Below, piece after piece: positions 46,466 through 55,497 of a stretch of DNA of 64,000 nucleotides. The DNA lies in the NCBI RefSeq assembly GCF_023184515.1, contig NZ_JAAHBP010000003.1, positions 372,001 through 436,000 on the forward strand. Direction: 5' to 3'. Source of the stretch: Streptomyces sp. D2-8 (GTDB taxonomy: Bacteria; Actinomycetota; Actinomycetes; Streptomycetales; Streptomycetaceae). How positions within the stretch are numbered: the stretch's first letter is position 1; each line of letters starts with the position of its first letter. Position numbers and translations under genes: made by a program. The notes below the pieces were generated by a model that was not told the DNA's origin, ran no database searches, and saw nothing but the letters and a program-made list of their open reading frames with translations.

Positions 46466-46918
46466 TCATGGCTCCAGCTCGATGGCGACCTCGGGCGGCT
46501 CGTGGAGGGTGTTGTGCACCGTGCAGTGCGAGGCCACGGCCAGCAGGGCAGCCCGGCGCTGCTCGGTAAGACCCGGCGGCGGCACGACCACGACGCGCAG
46601 GGAGGCGACCCGGGCAGGCCGGTCGGTGGCCATGGTGAACTCCGTACGGACCCGCAGGCCGGTGCGGTGCAGGCCGTGCCGGTGGAGGTAGCGGCCCGCG
46701 TAGAAAGCGACGCAGGTGGCCAGGGAGGCGGCGAACAGCTCGGTGGGGGTGGGTCCGGTGTCCGTGCCGCCCGTCTCGGTGGGCTGGTCGACCTGGAGAC
46801 GGTGGCCGCGGATGTCCACGGTGTAGGCGTCCTGATCGACGTGGGAGACCTCGAAACGCTGCACGTCCGCCTCCTGCGGCCGGTTGGTGTCGAGGTTCTG
46901 CTGCGTGCTGGCGGTCAT
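46466..46918 (-). CDS. OsmC-family peroxiredoxin-like protein
   Basis: The 150-residue protein has the OsmC fold with both redox cysteines: ELFAASLATCVAFYAGRYL and VASHCTVHNTL. Such proteins reduce organic hydroperoxides or handle persulfides. AGAAGGG precedes ATG 46918. Upstream lie a GGGCCG-TT-CGGCCC palindrome (about 90 bp away) and a CsoR/CstR-like operator (about 130 bp away), so stress- or sulfide-responsive control is plausible. Confidence 0.87.
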   Translation of the reverse strand: MTASTQQNLDTNRPQEADVQRFEVSHVDQDAYTVDIRGHRLQVDQPTETGGTDTGPTPTELFAASLATCVAFYAGRYLHRHGLHRTGLRVRTEFTMATDRPARVASLRVVVVPPPGLTEQRRAALLAVASHCTVHNTLHEPPEVAIELEP

Positions 46919-47009
46919 GGCCGGGCCCTTCTCGCTTGTGCCGACTGCTGCCGGATTCCAGTCGACAGCGGACGGCACGGCGGGTCGAGGGGCCGACGGG
47001 GTGCGGCAG

Positions 47010-47023
47010 GGGCCGTTCGGCCC
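47010..47023. promoter_or_regulatory. GGGCCG-TT-CGGCCC palindrome before osmC-like gene
   Basis: This perfect 14-bp dyad recurs at 63903 (16 bp) and, with one mismatch, at 62554. It resembles operators of NarL-type regulators such as OsdR/DevR. Confidence 0.45.
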
Positions 47024-47045
47024 TCGTGCAGACGGCCGTGCCGAC

Positions 47046-47061
47046 ATACCCTGCTGGGTAT
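47046..47061. promoter_or_regulatory. CsoR/CstR-like operator 1
   Basis: ATACCCTGCTGGGTAT is a perfect inverted repeat (6-4-6), the arrangement recognised by copper sensors CsoR or persulfide sensors CstR. It lies upstream of the osmC-like gene. Confidence 0.5.
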
Positions 47062-47201
47062 CTTTTGTCAGCTACGGCCTTCCCGGAGCCGTCGGCCTGC
47101 ACCATGCGCTGGAGCGCTTCGACGGCGGCCGCATCGTGATCGACGTCGCGGACTTGCTGCTCAAGTGCCCCGTCGAACCAATGGAGTGACCGGTGTCGAA
47201 G

Positions 47202-47501
47202 TCAGAGGGAGGCAGAGTTCCTGCGCGAGGGGCCGGCGGGCTCGGAACCGTGCTCGCCCAGGCTCGCGTGCAGGAGGAGCAGGCGGGCCAGGTCACGCGC
47301 CTCGCCAGGGGTGAGTGCCGCCCACACTCCCGGTTCGCCCCCCTGGTCCCGGCCCACGGCCAGGGTGACCCGGGTGATGGGCCGGTCCGCGGGTGCGAGC
47401 CGTAGGCATCGCACGGCGATCCTGCGCCCGCAGGTGGTCACGAGAGAGCCGCCCTCGCTCGTGGGGAGGCCGTCAGGTCCGTCTGGTCCTGTCGTCGCCA
47501 T
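47202..47501 (-). CDS. Hypothetical protein
   Basis: The 99-residue protein from ATG 47501 (MATTGPDGPDGLPTSEGG) contains TCGRRIAVRCLRLAPADRPITRVTLAVGR and a helical part TPGEARDLARLLLLHASL. The pattern of a short beta sheet plus a helix suggests a small folded domain. No family is recognised and the ribosome-binding site is weak. It lies between two CsoR/CstR-like palindromes. Confidence 0.5.
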   Translation of the reverse strand: MATTGPDGPDGLPTSEGGSLVTTCGRRIAVRCLRLAPADRPITRVTLAVGRDQGGEPGVWAALTPGEARDLARLLLLHASLGEHGSEPAGPSRRNSASL

Positions 47502-47564
47502 CGTTCTCACGCTCCTGTGCCGGGAAGGTGACGGTTCCCGGCGGGTGTCTTCCCGGGGCCTGTA

Positions 47565-47580
47565 ATACCCGACGAGGTAT
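47565..47580. promoter_or_regulatory. CsoR/CstR-like operator 2
   Basis: ATACCCGACGAGGTAT has the same 16-bp layout as the site at 47046, with one arm mismatch. It lies 64 bp upstream of the minus-strand hypothetical gene and about 110 bp before the peroxiredoxin remnant. Confidence 0.45.
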
Positions 47581-47688
47581 AAGTGGAAGCGTCGCGCAAG
47601 GCCGCGTTGTTCCCGTGCTCGCGGCTCGGGGTATCCGAATCCGCGATCGACAGGGAGGGACCCCGTCCGGCTCGCCGGCTGCGCCGGA

Positions 47689-47790
47689 CGGTGCCTGGTG
47701 CTCTTCAACCACCCGGCGGACTTCACGCCGGTGTGCACCACCGAGTTCGTCGCCTTCACCGAACTCGCCGACGAACAGGGTCTCTTCTGT
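47689..47790 (+). pseudogene. 1-Cys peroxiredoxin fragment
   Basis: The codons read [20 protein letters not shown] and then [12 protein letters not shown], the active-site region of AhpC/TSA peroxiredoxins with the peroxidatic Cys in PVCTTE. Nothing before or after continues the protein. The rest of 47502-48022 holds no recognisable gene. Confidence 0.75.
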
Positions 47791-48022
47791 TCGGTCTCGG
47801 TCAGCGGAGGGGTGTGTCCTCGCTGCTGTCGCCTGCCGTGCGGGTGCGCGCAGTCCGTCATCCTGTGCCCTGAACGTACCTGGCGCGTCGGCAGGTACGT
47901 CATCACAGCCCGCTCGCACGGAAGTCCAGGCATCGGGGATGTTCCGTGCCGGCTTGACGATCTCCAAGGTCAGGGCGAGTTTGCCCACGGCAGACCGGTG
48001 CGGGGCCTGCCGGTCCGACGAG

Positions 48023-48523
48023 CTACAGGAACTCGCTCCGGTAGGTCGAGGCCAACTCTGCCGCGCGGCGGCGGCGCTGCGCGAGTTCGCTCTCCGACAG
48101 CTGCGGCGGCGGCGCATCCTTGCCCGCGACGATATCGCCGATGCGCATGGAGTACTCGTCCTGTCCGGCGGGGGTGCACATGCACAGCATGCGGGCCGGC
48201 GCGCCCGAAGCGTTGCGGAAGCTGTGCGGTGCGTCGGCCGGGATGTTGATCGTGGACCCGGCCTGTACGGTGTGCTTTTCGCCGCGGAAGGTGAACTCGA
48301 TCTCGCCTTCGAGGATGGTGAACATCTCCTCGAAGTCGTGCCGGTGCGGCGGCGGGCCTCCGCCGTCGGGGACATGCATGTCGATCAGGCAGTATCGGCC
48401 GTTGGTCTGCTCGCCGGTGACCAGCATGCCGTAGGTGTTGCCCACCAGTGAGATGTACGTCGTGCCAGGGTCGTCGGGGTTCGCCACGGTCAGCGAGCGG
48501 GACGGATCGTCGTCGGGGATCAC
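48023..48523 (-). CDS. Cupin-domain protein
   Basis: The 166-residue protein is a single cupin. Metal ligands are in [18 protein letters not shown] (the two His and Glu) and PHSFRNAS. The start is GTG 48523, about 10 bp after GGAG. Such proteins are dioxygenases, isomerases or sugar-binding regulators. No helix-turn-helix is present, so it is probably enzymatic or binding. It lies divergent from the T-box-like leader of the arginine deiminase operon. Confidence 0.82.
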   Translation of the reverse strand: MIPDDDPSRSLTVANPDDPGTTYISLVGNTYGMLVTGEQTNGRYCLIDMHVPDGGGPPPHRHDFEEMFTILEGEIEFTFRGEKHTVQAGSTINIPADAPHSFRNASGAPARMLCMCTPAGQDEYSMRIGDIVAGKDAPPPQLSESELAQRRRRAAELASTYRSEFL

Positions 48524-48630
48524 CGAGGTCGTCTCCTACACGGGTGAGTCGGGTGAGTCGGGTGGGCGTCAGGTGCCGGGCGTGACGACGACCTTGCCGC
48601 TGGGCGAAGCAGGTCGAGGAGGGCGGTTTC

Positions 48631-48739
48631 GACACGCAGGACGACGCGATTGAACGCCTCAGGCGTTCAGTCGATGCGGGTGTCAGGCGAGCCCTCAACG
48701 CCTCGCGAGAGGAGCGGGCGTTCCCGGGTGGTACCGCGG
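48631..48739 (+). promoter_or_regulatory. T-box-like RNA leader before the arginine deiminase operon
   Basis: GGGTGGTACCGCGG (48726-48739) matches the T-box sequence AGGGUGGNACCGCG at all but the first base. Just before it is a hairpin like stem III (AACGCC 48697-48702 / GGCGTT 48717-48722). Further upstream is a stem I-like hairpin: outer pair GACAC/GTGTC (48631-48635, 48680-48684), an internal loop, and an 11-bp inner stem with a TCA loop (48648-48672). The UGGU bulge would pair with tRNAs having discriminator A. The specifier codon is not certain; CGG (Arg) and AUG are candidates in the right side of the loop. Confidence 0.55.
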
Positions 48740-48768
48740 TGTCGTGGGCCGGTCGGAAGCGATCACAG

Positions 48769-48780
48769 GGACCATCGGCC
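48769..48780. promoter_or_regulatory. GGACC-N3-GGCC motif before the permease gene
   Basis: GGACCATCGGCC lies 104 bp before the permease start. The same GGACC-N3-GGCC arrangement appears before three other stress genes (53685, 54800 inverted, 57415). Confidence 0.45.
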
Positions 48781-48883
48781 TTCCTCGATGGACCGGTAGC
48801 CACTGATCGGCACGCTCCCGCCGCAGCAGGATCACTCACAGACCGACTCGCCTGCTGAAACGGCCGGAACCAGGAGTGCTGCC

Positions 48884-50410
48884 ATGCCCTCGACTTCAAG
48901 AGAACCCGAATCCCCGGGTGGGACAGGTACAGATCGCCTGCCCAGTGCCAAGTCCTCGCTCGGTTTGCCCGCAGCCACCGCCCTGGTGATCGGCAGCATC
49001 ATCGGAACCGGGGTTTTCGCGCTTCCGTCCGCACTCGCGCCGTACGGGCCGATCTCCCTCGTGGCCTTCGTGGCGGTGACGCTCGGCGCCTTGGCGCTGG
49101 CGCTGACGTTCGGAGCGCTGTCCAGGCGCACCTCGTCCAGTGGCGGACCTTACGTCTACGCCCGGGAAGCGTTCGGGGAATTCGCCGGGTTCCTCAACGC
49201 CTGGTCGTATTGGATCACCGCGTGGGCCGGAAACGCGGCGATCGTGGTGGCGTGGGTCGGGTACGTCGAAGTGTTCGTCAACACCGGTCACCGGGTGAGC
49301 GGTTCGGTGCTGATCGCCTTGGTGGGACTGTGGATCCCCGCAGCCGTCAACCTCACCGGCGTGCGGAACACGGGCGCCTTCCAGGTGATCACGACGGTGG
49401 TGAAGTTCGTACCGCTGATCTTCATGGCCACCATCGGGCTGTTGTTCGTCGACCCGGACAACTTCGGTCCCTTCAATGCCAGCGGGCAGTCCACGCTGGG
49501 GGCGATCTCAGCGGCCGCGGCCATCGCCCTCTTCAGCTACCTCGGGCTGGAGGCAGCCTCTGTGGTCGCCGGGCGGGTACGGGAGCCCGGGCGCAACGTG
49601 CCCCGTGCAACCGTCTACGGAACGCTGGCCTGCGCGGTCATCTACATCCTGGGCACGCTCGCCGTCTTCGGTACTGTCTCGCACGGCGCGCTGGGCTCGT
49701 CCACCGCACCGTTCACCGACGCCGCCAACAGCATCTTCGGCGGCACCTGGGCGGGTAACACCGTGGCCGTGGCTGCCATCGTCTCCGGCATCGGCGCACT
49801 CAACGGCTGGACGATGCTCTGCGCGGAGATGCCGTACGCGGCCGCCCGTGACGGACTCTTCCCCGGTGCCTTCGCCAGGACGCGAGGCACCGGCGGAGTA
49901 CCGGTCTTCGGCATCGTCGTCTCGACCGTGCTCGCCTCCCTGATCACGGTGTTCAGCTACACACGCTTCGACGACGTCTTCACCAAGATCGTCCTGCTGA
50001 GTGTGTTCACCGCGGTGATCCCGTACCTGTTCTCCGCCGCCGCACAGTTGTACTGGGTCCTGATCCGTGGCCGGGACGGCCTCACTCTCGGCCGACTGGT
50101 CCGGGATGTCACCGTGGCCGCACTCGCCATGGCCTTCTCCTACTGGTCGATTCAGGGCAGCGGCTACCAGACGGTCTATTACGGCCTGTTCGTGCTGTTG
50201 CTCGGCCTGCCGGTGTACGTCTGGCTCAAGCGGACCCGCCAAGGTGAAGCGTCCGACGAACCCACGCCGACGGCGTCCGACAGCTCGTCCGGCTCGGCCG
50301 TGACCGTCCTTCCTGACCCACGTGCACCGGAGACAGCGGCCGCTCGCCTTCCCGGCCGCCGGACGACGGTCGTTCGCTTCCGTGGAAGCGCCCGGCGCGA
50401 CAAGCACTGA
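48884..50410 (+). CDS. APC-family amino acid permease of the arginine deiminase operon
   Basis: The 508-residue protein has about twelve membrane helices and the APC signature ALVIGSIIGTGVFALP. It resembles AdiC/ArcD-like antiporters in length and in ALNGWTMLCAEMPYAAARDGLFP. A polar tail follows residue 450. CAGGAG precedes the ATG. Being the first gene before arcA-arcB-arcC, it probably exchanges arginine for ornithine. The spacing to arcA is 36 bp. Confidence 0.88.
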   Translation: MPSTSREPESPGGTGTDRLPSAKSSLGLPAATALVIGSIIGTGVFALPSALAPYGPISLVAFVAVTLGALALALTFGALSRRTSSSGGPYVYAREAFGEFAGFLNAWSYWITAWAGNAAIVVAWVGYVEVFVNTGHRVSGSVLIALVGLWIPAAVNLTGVRNTGAFQVITTVVKFVPLIFMATIGLLFVDPDNFGPFNASGQSTLGAISAAAAIALFSYLGLEAASVVAGRVREPGRNVPRATVYGTLACAVIYILGTLAVFGTVSHGALGSSTAPFTDAANSIFGGTWAGNTVAVAAIVSGIGALNGWTMLCAEMPYAAARDGLFPGAFARTRGTGGVPVFGIVVSTVLASLITVFSYTRFDDVFTKIVLLSVFTAVIPYLFSAAAQLYWVLIRGRDGLTLGRLVRDVTVAALAMAFSYWSIQGSGYQTVYYGLFVLLLGLPVYVWLKRTRQGEASDEPTPTASDSSSGSAVTVLPDPRAPETAAARLPGRRTTVVRFRGSARRDKH

Positions 50411-50446
50411 CCACTCGTCACCCCTCCCTCCCTGGAGCTTGCGACC

Positions 50447-51676
50447 ATGACCGTCTTCCACGTCGATTCCGAGGTCGGCCGACTTCGCCAGGTCATCCTG
50501 CACCGGCCTGGACTCGAACTCTCCCGCTTGACCCCTCGCAACGTCGACGCCCTGCTGTTCGACGACATCCTGTGGGCCAAGCGCGCCCGCGAAGAGCACG
50601 ACGCCTTCGCCCAGGCCCTGCGGGACCAGGGCGTACGCGTCCACTACTTCGCCGACCTGCTCGCCGAGGTCCTCGACACGGCCGCGGCCCGCACCTGGCT
50701 CCTGGACCGGATCATCACGCCGGGCGCCGTCGGCCCCGCCCTCGCGGAGCCGATACGGCACCTGTGTGCCGATCTCGACGGTGAGACACTCGCCGGCTAC
50801 CTGATCGGCGGCCTGCTCAAGGACGACCTGCCGCTGACCACTCCGAACAGCCTGTTCTGGAGCGCACTCGGTGAGGAGGACTTCGCCCTCACCCCGCTGC
50901 CCAACCATCTGTTCCCACGTGACAACTCCTGCTGGATCTACGACCGGCTCTCCGTCAACCCCATGGCGAAACGCGCTCGGCGCCGGGAAAGCCTGCACGC
51001 TGCGGCCGTCTACCGCTTCCACCCGCTGTTCGCCGAGTCCGCCACCAGCCCGATCCTGGAGGAGTCCTCGGCCCCCGGCGGCCCGGGCACCCTGGAAGGC
51101 GGTGACGTCCACGTCCTGGGCAACGGCACGGTCATGGTCGGCATGGGTGAACGCACCACCCCCCAAGCCGTCGAGGCCCTCGCCACCCGCCTCTTCGCCG
51201 AGGGCACAGCCAGGCGCTTGCTGGCCGTCCAGCTCCCCGCAGCACGGGCGTACATGCACCTGGACACCGTCCTGACCATGGTCGACCGGGACGCCTTCGC
51301 CATCTATCCGGGCCTGGCCGACTCCCTGCGCTCCTGGTCCTTGCTGCCCAGCACCGATCGTGCCTGCGGCTTCGACGTCATTCCCGAGTCCGACCTCGCC
51401 ACTGCCCTGGCCGAGGCCCTCGACCTGGACAAGGTCCGCATGTTGTCCGCACCGCAGGACGTGCGCGCGGCCGAGCGCGAACAGTGGGACGACGGCAGCA
51501 ACTTCCTCGCCGTGGCCCCCGGTGTCGTCGTCGGCTACGAGCGCAACGTGACCACCAACACCTACCTGCGCAAGCAGGGCATCGAAGTGATCACCATCGC
51601 CGGCGCCGAGCTCGGCCGCGGCCGGGGCGGCCCCCGCTGCATGAGCTGCCCCATCGAACGCGACCCGGTCGTCTGA
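50447..51676 (+). CDS. arcA: Arginine deiminase
   Basis: The 409-residue enzyme converts arginine to citrulline and ammonia. Family motifs are [52 protein letters not shown] (catalytic His) and the nucleophile C398 in GGPRCMSCP. It is full length. It precedes arcB by 22 bp. The pathway gives ATP through carbamate kinase and is typically used under oxygen or energy limitation. Confidence 0.96.
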   Translation: MTVFHVDSEVGRLRQVILHRPGLELSRLTPRNVDALLFDDILWAKRAREEHDAFAQALRDQGVRVHYFADLLAEVLDTAAARTWLLDRIITPGAVGPALAEPIRHLCADLDGETLAGYLIGGLLKDDLPLTTPNSLFWSALGEEDFALTPLPNHLFPRDNSCWIYDRLSVNPMAKRARRRESLHAAAVYRFHPLFAESATSPILEESSAPGGPGTLEGGDVHVLGNGTVMVGMGERTTPQAVEALATRLFAEGTARRLLAVQLPAARAYMHLDTVLTMVDRDAFAIYPGLADSLRSWSLLPSTDRACGFDVIPESDLATALAEALDLDKVRMLSAPQDVRAAEREQWDDGSNFLAVAPGVVVGYERNVTTNTYLRKQGIEVITIAGAELGRGRGGPRCMSCPIERDPVV

Positions 51677-51698
51677 CCGCCATCCACGAGGAACCGCC

Positions 51699-52700
51699 AT
51701 GAGCATCGACCTACGAGGCCGCTCCTACCTGAGCGAGCTCGACTTCACCGCACCGGAGATCAGTCATCTCCTGGACCTCGCCGCCGACCTCAAGGCGGCC
51801 CGGCGCCTGGGCACGGAACGGCCGCGCCTGACCGGCCGGCACCTGGCCCTGATCTTCGAGAAGACCTCCACCCGTACTCGCTGCGCCTTCGAGGCCGCCG
51901 CAGCCGACCAGGGGGCCGCCACCACCTACCTCGGCCCCGGGGACACCCATCTCGGCGCGAAGGAGTCCGTCGCGGACACCGCCCGCGTCCTCGGCCGCAT
52001 GTTCCACGGCATCGAGTACCGAGGCTCTGGCCAGTCGGTCGTCACCGACCTCGCCGAATACTCCGGCGTGCCGGTCTTCAACGGGCTGACCGACACCACC
52101 CACCCCACCCAAAGCCTCTGCGACGTCTTCACCATGCGCGAAAGGAGTTCGAAGCCCTTGGCGGAGATCAGCTACTGCTACCTCGGGGACGCCCGCAACA
52201 ACATGGGCAACTCCCTGCTGTCCATGGGCGCCCTGCTCGGCATGGACGTGAGAATCGCCGCCCCCAGCGCGCTGTGGCCCGAATCCGGCCTCGTCACCGC
52301 GTGCCGCTCCCTCGCCGCCGTCAGCGGGGCACGCATCACCCTGACCGAGGATGTGGAGGAAGCCGTCCACCGCGCCGACTTCCTCCACACCGACGTGTGG
52401 GTGTCCATGGGCGAACCCACAGAAACCTGGCGGGAGCGCGTCGAACTGCTGCTGCCCTACCGCGTCGACGACAAGACGATGGCGGCGACCGGCAACCCGG
52501 ACACCAAGTTCATGCACTGCCTGCCGTCCCTGCACGACCGCAGCACCCGTCTGGGCAGGCAACTGTTCGACGCCTACGGGCTGGACGGACTCGAAGTCAC
52601 CGACGACGTGTTCTCCTCGCCCGCCTCCCTTGTCTTCGACCAGGCCGAGAACCGGCTGCACACCATCAAGGCCGTACTCGTCGCCACCCTGGAGGACTGA
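51699..52700 (+). CDS. arcB: Catabolic ornithine carbamoyltransferase
   Basis: The 333-residue enzyme has the carbamoyl phosphate loop STRTR (57-61), [12 protein letters not shown] and the HCLP loop (MHCLPSLHD). It splits citrulline phosphorolytically into ornithine and carbamoyl phosphate. Its place between arcA and arcC indicates the catabolic isozyme. An AGGAA-type site precedes the ATG. Only 3 bp separate it from arcC. Confidence 0.95.
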   Translation: MSIDLRGRSYLSELDFTAPEISHLLDLAADLKAARRLGTERPRLTGRHLALIFEKTSTRTRCAFEAAAADQGAATTYLGPGDTHLGAKESVADTARVLGRMFHGIEYRGSGQSVVTDLAEYSGVPVFNGLTDTTHPTQSLCDVFTMRERSSKPLAEISYCYLGDARNNMGNSLLSMGALLGMDVRIAAPSALWPESGLVTACRSLAAVSGARITLTEDVEEAVHRADFLHTDVWVSMGEPTETWRERVELLLPYRVDDKTMAATGNPDTKFMHCLPSLHDRSTRLGRQLFDAYGLDGLEVTDDVFSSPASLVFDQAENRLHTIKAVLVATLED

Positions 52701-52703
52701 GCC

Positions 52704-53627
52704 ATGCGTATCGTCGTCGCCCTCGGCGGCAACGCACTTCTGCACCGGGGCGAACGCCCCGACGCCGCGGTGCAGCAGGCCAACATCGACAGGGCCGTCA
52801 CCGCCCTCGCCGCACTCGCCCGTGACAACGAACTCGTCATCACGCACGGCAACGGCCCCCAGATCGGCCTGCTGGCCGTCGAAAGCGCCGCCGATCCCGC
52901 CCTGTCCACTCCCTACCCGCTGGACGTCCTGGGTGCTCAGACGCAAGGCATGATCGGGTCTTTGCTCGCCCGGGCCCTGCGAGGTGCCCTTCCCGGACGG
53001 CAGGTCGCCGCCCTCGTCACCCACACCGTGGTCCGTGCGGGCGACCCGGCCTTCGAGCGGCCCACCAAGTTCGTCGGCCAGGTCTACTCGCGGGAGGTGG
53101 CGCACGTACTCGCCCGCAAGCGCGGCTGGCACATCGCCAAGGACACCACGGGATGGCGCCGCGTCGTCCCGTCCCCGGCGCCCGAGGCCATCGTGGAGAC
53201 GGACACCGTCCGCGCCCTGCTGAGCAGCGGAACGCTGGTCGTCTGCGCCGGCGGCGGAGGCGTCCCCGTCACGGCCGATCGCGACACCGGCGAGCTGACC
53301 GGGGTCGAAGCCGTCGTCGACAAGGACCTCACGGCCGCCCTCCTGGCCGAGGAACTCAAGGCGGATCTTCTGCTCATCCTCACCGACGTCCCGAACGTGT
53401 ACGTCGACTTCGGCACGCCTCGCCAGCAGCCCGTGCTCGACGTGACTCCCGCGCAACTTCGGGACAGGACCTTCCCCGAGGGTTCGATGAAGCCCAAGAC
53501 CGAGGCCGCTGCCCGGTTCGTGGAACGGACCGGTGGCCTGGCCGCGATCGGAGCCCTCGATGCCGCGTACGCCATCGCCCACGGCTCGTCGGGGACGCTC
53601 GTACGACCCGAACTCGCCCTCGGATAA
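52704..53627 (+). CDS. arcC: Carbamate kinase
   Basis: The 307-residue amino-acid-kinase-fold enzyme makes ATP from carbamoyl phosphate and ADP. Motifs are VVALGGNALL, ITHGNGPQIGLL, VCAGGGGVPV and ILTDVPNVYVDFG, ending PEGSMKPKTEAAARFVE. It completes the arginine deiminase pathway. A small GCCCT/AGGGC hairpin at the stop codon may mark the operon end. Confidence 0.95.
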   Translation: MRIVVALGGNALLHRGERPDAAVQQANIDRAVTALAALARDNELVITHGNGPQIGLLAVESAADPALSTPYPLDVLGAQTQGMIGSLLARALRGALPGRQVAALVTHTVVRAGDPAFERPTKFVGQVYSREVAHVLARKRGWHIAKDTTGWRRVVPSPAPEAIVETDTVRALLSSGTLVVCAGGGGVPVTADRDTGELTGVEAVVDKDLTAALLAEELKADLLLILTDVPNVYVDFGTPRQQPVLDVTPAQLRDRTFPEGSMKPKTEAAARFVERTGGLAAIGALDAAYAIAHGSSGTLVRPELALG

Positions 53628-53684
53628 AGGGCAGCGGACGGCGAACCGGAGAGCCGGGGGCCGGGACGGTCGGCTTCCGACCAA

Positions 53685-53696
53685 GGACCAGTGGCC
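53685..53696. promoter_or_regulatory. GGACC-N3-GGCC motif before the universal stress gene
   Basis: GGACCAGTGGCC lies 56 bp before the universal stress protein start and matches the spacing of the motif at 48769. Confidence 0.45.
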
Positions 53697-53751
53697 CCTG
53701 CTGTCACCGCCTGACGGGACCAAGACTTGAGCAGCCTGAAGGAGGACTTCC

Positions 53752-54672
53752 ATGACCCGCACCATCACCGTCGGACTGGACGGCTCGCCGGCGAGCCTGG
53801 CTGCCGCAGACTGGGCCGCGCGCGAGGCACAGCTCAGGGGCCTGCCCCTGAGGATCGTGACCGCGTGGGAGTGGCAAGCCCCCGCCTTCGCACCGGCGAC
53901 CGGGCTCGGTGTGCCGGTGCCGCCGAGCGACCTCCAGCGGGCATCGGCACAGCGCCTGCTGGCCCAGGCGCGGTCCCGCGTCGGCGAAGCCCGTCCCGGG
54001 CTGCGGATCGACACGGACGAGATCCCCGGTCTGCCCGTCCCGGCTCTGCTGAAGGCCGGCGAGGACGCCGAGCTGCTGGTACTGGGCTCCCGCGGACTGA
54101 GCAAGGCGGCGGGGTTCCTGCTGGGTTCCGTCTCCCATGCCGTCCTGGCCTCGTGCGAGCGGCCCGTCGTCCTCGTCCGCGCTGCCGAGCACGGCGAGGA
54201 GGAGGCGCCTCCGGAGACCTCGGCACGCGAAGTCTCCGCCGTCACCGGCCACCGTGACGTCGTCCTGGGACTGGACCTGCACAAGCCCAACGACGCAGTG
54301 ATCGACTTCGCGTTCGACGCGGCTTCCCGGCGCGCCGCACCCCTACGGATCATTCACGGCTGGACGCTGCCGCCCTACTACTACGGCGGCGCGCTCATGC
54401 CCGACCTGAACGACGGCATGGTCAAGCAGGTACGGAGCGAACTGTCCGACGTCCTGCGACCGTGGCAGGAGAGGTACCCCGCCGTGGAGGTCCACGCGCA
54501 GGCCACGATCGGTGGTGCCGGGCGCCACCTGGTCGACGCCTCCTCCGACGCCGCTCTCGTGGTGGTGGGCAGGCAGATTCGTCGGGCGACGGTCGGCGCT
54601 CATATCGGTCCGGTGACCCAGGCGCTGCTGCATCATGCCGCCGCTCCCGTGGCGGTGATCTCGCACGATTGA
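53752..54672 (+). CDS. Tandem universal stress protein
   Basis: The 306-residue protein has two UspA domains. The first begins ITVGLDGSPASLAAADWAAREA and ends with the ATP-binding LVLGSRGLSKAAGFLLGSVSHAVL. The second begins DVVLGLDLHKPNDAVIDFAF, with a modified second loop (VVVGRQIRRATVGAHIGPVTQALL). GAAGGAGG precedes the ATG. Such tandem proteins in Streptomyces cluster with hypoxia and dormancy genes. A strong hairpin terminator follows. Confidence 0.92.
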   Translation: MTRTITVGLDGSPASLAAADWAAREAQLRGLPLRIVTAWEWQAPAFAPATGLGVPVPPSDLQRASAQRLLAQARSRVGEARPGLRIDTDEIPGLPVPALLKAGEDAELLVLGSRGLSKAAGFLLGSVSHAVLASCERPVVLVRAAEHGEEEAPPETSAREVSAVTGHRDVVLGLDLHKPNDAVIDFAFDAASRRAAPLRIIHGWTLPPYYYGGALMPDLNDGMVKQVRSELSDVLRPWQERYPAVEVHAQATIGGAGRHLVDASSDAALVVVGRQIRRATVGAHIGPVTQALLHHAAAPVAVISHD

Positions 54673-54732
54673 CCGAGGAAGGACTGCTCAGGACAGCGAA
54701 CGCCCTCAGGAGGGCTTCTCCCTGTCCGACCC

Positions 54733-54782
54733 TCAGCCCACCTGTAGGCGGTTGGTGAGACACCGCCGCGTACAGGTGGGCT
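54733..54782 (+). terminator. Long hairpin terminator
   Basis: Perfect 13-bp arms CAGCCCACCTGTA / TACAGGTGGGCTG enclose a second stem GGCGGT/ACCGCC. It follows the universal stress gene by 60 bp. The tail is TTCGTTCG, not a pure T run. Confidence 0.75.
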
Positions 54783-54799
54783 GTTCGTTCGTCCGGTGG

Positions 54800-54838
54800 T
54801 GGCCGAAGGTCCCTGTGGATTGGGGCCGTTGAGTCCCT
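54800..54838. promoter_or_regulatory. GGACC-N3-GGCC motif (inverted) plus DevR-like site
   Basis: GGCCGAAGGTCCC (54800-54812) is the motif in reverse. Next to it, about 54820-54838, TTGGGGCCGTTGAGTCCC resembles the mycobacterial DosR box (TTSGGGACTWWAGTCCCSAA) with one extra central base. Both lie before the decayed universal stress gene. Confidence 0.45.
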
Positions 54839-54935
54839 GGGGTGTGGACCTTCGGCGTCGGGTGCGGGGTGGCGGGGAGCGGGAGAGTGAGGGGTGTCAG
54901 GAACCGACCGGATCTTCCCTGAAGGAGGCACTGTC

Positions 54936-55469
54936 ATGGCCGTGCACCGGCCCACGCACCGTAGTTCGGGTTTCCACCTGCCGTCGTTCCGCCGTAACCG
55001 CGCCCGAGCGGCGGACCGGGGCTCCGGCCGAGATTCTGCTCGACGCCGCCCGTGACGCAGAAATGCTGGTGCTGGGTTCGCGCGCACGAGACCGTCCTCA
55101 CCGTCGGCTTCGAGGAGGCGCGGCGCCGGTGGGCCCCGCTGACCCGCCCTCCCGGTCTGGAACCTGCCGGCCTCCTACGCCTACGCCCTGGCCGCCGGTT
55201 ACGACCAGCGTGAGGACCTCGCCCAAGCCCAGGCCGAAGCGCTCACCGAGGCGCTGCCGCCCCGGCGGGAGAAGTAACCGGACGTCGAGGTGACCTCGGC
55301 GTCCCGGCTCGGCAGCCCCGCGAACCACCTCGTCGACGCGGCCCGCGACGCCTCCCTCGTCGTCGGCCGCCGTGTCCGCCGCAGTCCGTTCGGTGTGCAC
55401 ATCGGCGCCGTCGCACACGCGGTCGTGCACCACACCACCCACCCCGTCGCCGTCGTCGCGCACGAGTGA
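54936..55469 (+). pseudogene. Decayed universal stress protein gene
   Basis: ATG 54936 has a good GAAGGAGG site, but the frame is lost at once. UspA pieces appear in different frames: ILLDAARDAEMLVLGSRARD (about 55035-55095), LPASYAYALAAGYDQRED, then after an in-frame TAA (where KYPDVEV would be expected) PDVEVTSASRLGSPANHLVDAARDASLVV and GVHIGAVAHAVVHHTTHPVAVVAHE. Deletions and a nonsense mutation make it non-functional. Confidence 0.85.
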
Positions 55470-55497
55470 CCCGGCTGGCACCGAAGGAGAAAGCACC

